A stretch of DNA of 7,133 nucleotides from Acidobacteriota bacterium (GTDB taxonomy: Bacteria > Acidobacteriota > Terriglobia > Bryobacterales > Bryobacteraceae): the NCBI GenBank assembly GCA_016871135.1, contig VFZQ01000274.1, positions 1 to 7,133 on the forward strand. The letters run 5' to 3'. The position numbers were made by a program, and so were the translations under genes. This document shows, piece by piece, positions 6,032-7,133 of this stretch (positions are counted from its first letter, which is position 1; every line of letters begins with the position of its first letter). Below the pieces are notes generated by a model. The model saw only the letters and a program-made list of their open reading frames with translations, had not been told where the DNA came from and did no database searches.

Positions 6032-6769
6032 ATGAGACTTGCACTCTTTGGCGCGGTGGTTCTGGCGGCAGCGGTTGTGAAGTTGCCGACTGGCCGCGCG
6101 GATCTGGCGGCAGGCCGGAAATTGTATGAGAATCAGTGCGCGCTGTGTCATGGGCAGACGGGCGAAGGCGGACGAGGGCCGGTGTTGACGAAACCGCGAT
6201 TGGCGCGGGCTGCCGACGACGCCGCGCTGGTCCGCGTGATCGAACACGGCATCAGCGGCACGGAGATGCCCGGGGCGCATTCGATGTCGGAGCGCGATAT
6301 CCGGCAGACGGCGGCTTATGTCCGGACGTTGGGGCGTGTGGCTATAAAACCAGTACCGGGCAATGCGGCGCGCGGCGCGGAGTTGTATCGGACCAAGGGT
6401 GGTTGCGCGGGTTGTCACGACGCTGGATTCACGGCGCCGGCGTTGCAGGGCGTTGGCTCGCGGCGTAGCGCGGTGTATTTGCGCGAAGCGTTACTGACGC
6501 CGGAATCGGCGGTGCCGGACGGGTATCTGTTGGTCACGGCTGTGCCTCGGAGCGGCGGGAACGTAACGGGTGTGCGCGTAAACGAGGACTCGTTTTCAAT
6601 TCAGGTCCGGGATGCGTCCGGGAAAGTGCATTCGTATTGGAAATCGGAGTTGGCGGAGTTGCGGAAGCAGCGAGGAGTGTCGCCGATGCCGTCGTACCGC
6701 GGCACGTTTTCCGAAGACGAGTTGACCGATGTTGTCGCCTACCTGGCGTCGTTGAAGGATTCCGAATGA
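6032..6769 (+). CDS. Secreted diheme cytochrome c
   Basis: A 245-residue periplasmic cytochrome c. An N-terminal signal peptide (R2, then a hydrophobic run 4-17) probably ends near GRA-D (23/24). Domain 1 carries CALCH (36-40) with a likely axial Met at M79 (GTEMPG). Domain 2 carries CAGCH (125-129) with a likely axial Met at M219 (SPMPSY). Between the second haem motif and its Met lies an unusually long insert (about 160-215) rich in alternating beta-type residues, including SIQVRDASGKVHSYW, resembling the haem-binding regions of Acidobacteriota/Planctomycetota cytochromes. The ATG at 6032 is chosen because the signal peptide begins there; the same frame is open upstream only as antisense of ispH. 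The stop overlaps the next start as ATGA. The likely role is electron acceptor or carrier for the quinoprotein dehydrogenase encoded next. Codons end in G or T more often than in the hopanoid operon. Confidence 0.93.
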   Translation: MRLALFGAVVLAAAVVKLPTGRADLAAGRKLYENQCALCHGQTGEGGRGPVLTKPRLARAADDAALVRVIEHGISGTEMPGAHSMSERDIRQTAAYVRTLGRVAIKPVPGNAARGAELYRTKGGCAGCHDAGFTAPALQGVGSRRSAVYLREALLTPESAVPDGYLLVTAVPRSGGNVTGVRVNEDSFSIQVRDASGKVHSYWKSELAELRKQRGVSPMPSYRGTFSEDELTDVVAYLASLKDSE

Positions 6770-7133
6770 GACTGCTACTGTTCTTGACCCCGGTTTTGCT
6801 GGCGCAGGTGAATGTGCCGTACGAGCGAATTCTGAATGCGGATGCCGAGCCGGGGAGCTGGCTGACTTACTCGAGAAACTATTCGGGGCAAAGATATTCG
6901 CCGCTCGATCAAATCCATACCGGCAATGTGAGTAAGTTGCGGGTGGCGTGGATGAATCAGGCCAACGAGACGGAGACGGTGCAGGCGTCGCCGATTGTGG
7001 CCGATGGCGTGATGTTCATTACCAAGCCGCCGAATATTGTCGAGGCCCTGGATGCAAAGACTGGGCGAGTGTTGTGGACTTATCGGCGAGAGATCGGCAA
7101 CGACTTTCGCGGATGCTGCGGGAGGGTGAATCG
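6766..7133 (+). CDS. PQQ-dependent alcohol dehydrogenase (quinoprotein), 5' part
   Basis: The first 122 residues of a quinoprotein beta-propeller dehydrogenase, open through the right edge. A short hydrophobic N-terminus (MRLLLFLTPVLLAQ) looks like a minimal signal peptide. The typical entry of the family follows: SWLTYSRNYSGQRYSPLDQI (31-50), then KLRVAWM, ASPIVADGVMFIT, and the W-motif-like ALDAKTGRVLWTY (94-106). The vicinal cysteines C117-C118 (RGCCGRVN) match the disulfide that stacks on PQQ in methanol/ethanol dehydrogenases. The ATG overlaps the cytochrome stop (ATGA), with AAGGA 6 nt before it. Such enzymes oxidise primary alcohols or related substrates in the periplasm and need calcium or a lanthanide; the metal-ligand region is beyond the window, so the metal and exact substrate cannot be judged. 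Confidence 0.93.
   Translation, partial: MRLLLFLTPVLLAQVNVPYERILNADAEPGSWLTYSRNYSGQRYSPLDQIHTGNVSKLRVAWMNQANETETVQASPIVADGVMFITKPPNIVEALDAKTGRVLWTYRREIGNDFRGCCGRVN

Overview
The window looks like chromosomal DNA of a high-GC Gram-negative bacterium. The gene content (a hopanoid operon led by ispH, divergent from a secreted diheme cytochrome c and PQQ dehydrogenase pair) and the protein style resemble Acidobacteriota of the Solibacter/Bryobacter type. That placement is inferred from recall and was not tested by any search.

Left and centre, minus strand (5937 down to 1): a compact six-gene operon reads ispH, squalene-hopene cyclase (shc), hpnA-type sugar/sterol epimerase-dehydrogenase, hpnG-type nucleoside phosphorylase, a zinc alcohol dehydrogenase, and a second zinc alcohol dehydrogenase that runs off the left edge. 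Junctions are a 3-nt gap, a 1-nt gap, a 4-nt ATGA overlap, an 11-nt overlap and a 4-nt GTGA overlap, so the genes are almost certainly co-transcribed and partly translationally coupled. The operon joins the last MEP-pathway step (supply of IPP/DMAPP) to squalene cyclisation and then to side-chain tailoring of C35 hopanoids. Squalene synthesis genes (hpnC/D/E) and the radical-SAM adenosylhopane synthase hpnH are not in the window.

5938-6031: a 94-bp divergent intergenic region with a plausible -10 box for each direction. Both lie so close to the start codons that the transcripts would be leaderless or nearly so. It also holds a short TCCCAC direct repeat.

Right, plus strand (6032 to 7133): a secreted diheme cytochrome c overlaps by ATGA with the start of a PQQ-dependent (quinoprotein) alcohol dehydrogenase cut by the right edge. 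Together they form a periplasmic alcohol-oxidation module: the quinoprotein takes electrons from an alcohol and the cytochrome probably carries them to the respiratory chain.

Most interesting point: two tandem zinc dehydrogenases sit directly after hpnG. The HpnG product, ribosylhopane, must be reduced to bacteriohopanetetrol, and I know of no firmly assigned enzyme for that step. These two genes are credible candidates, by inference from context. No RNA genes, mobile elements, CRISPR arrays or convincing terminators were seen.
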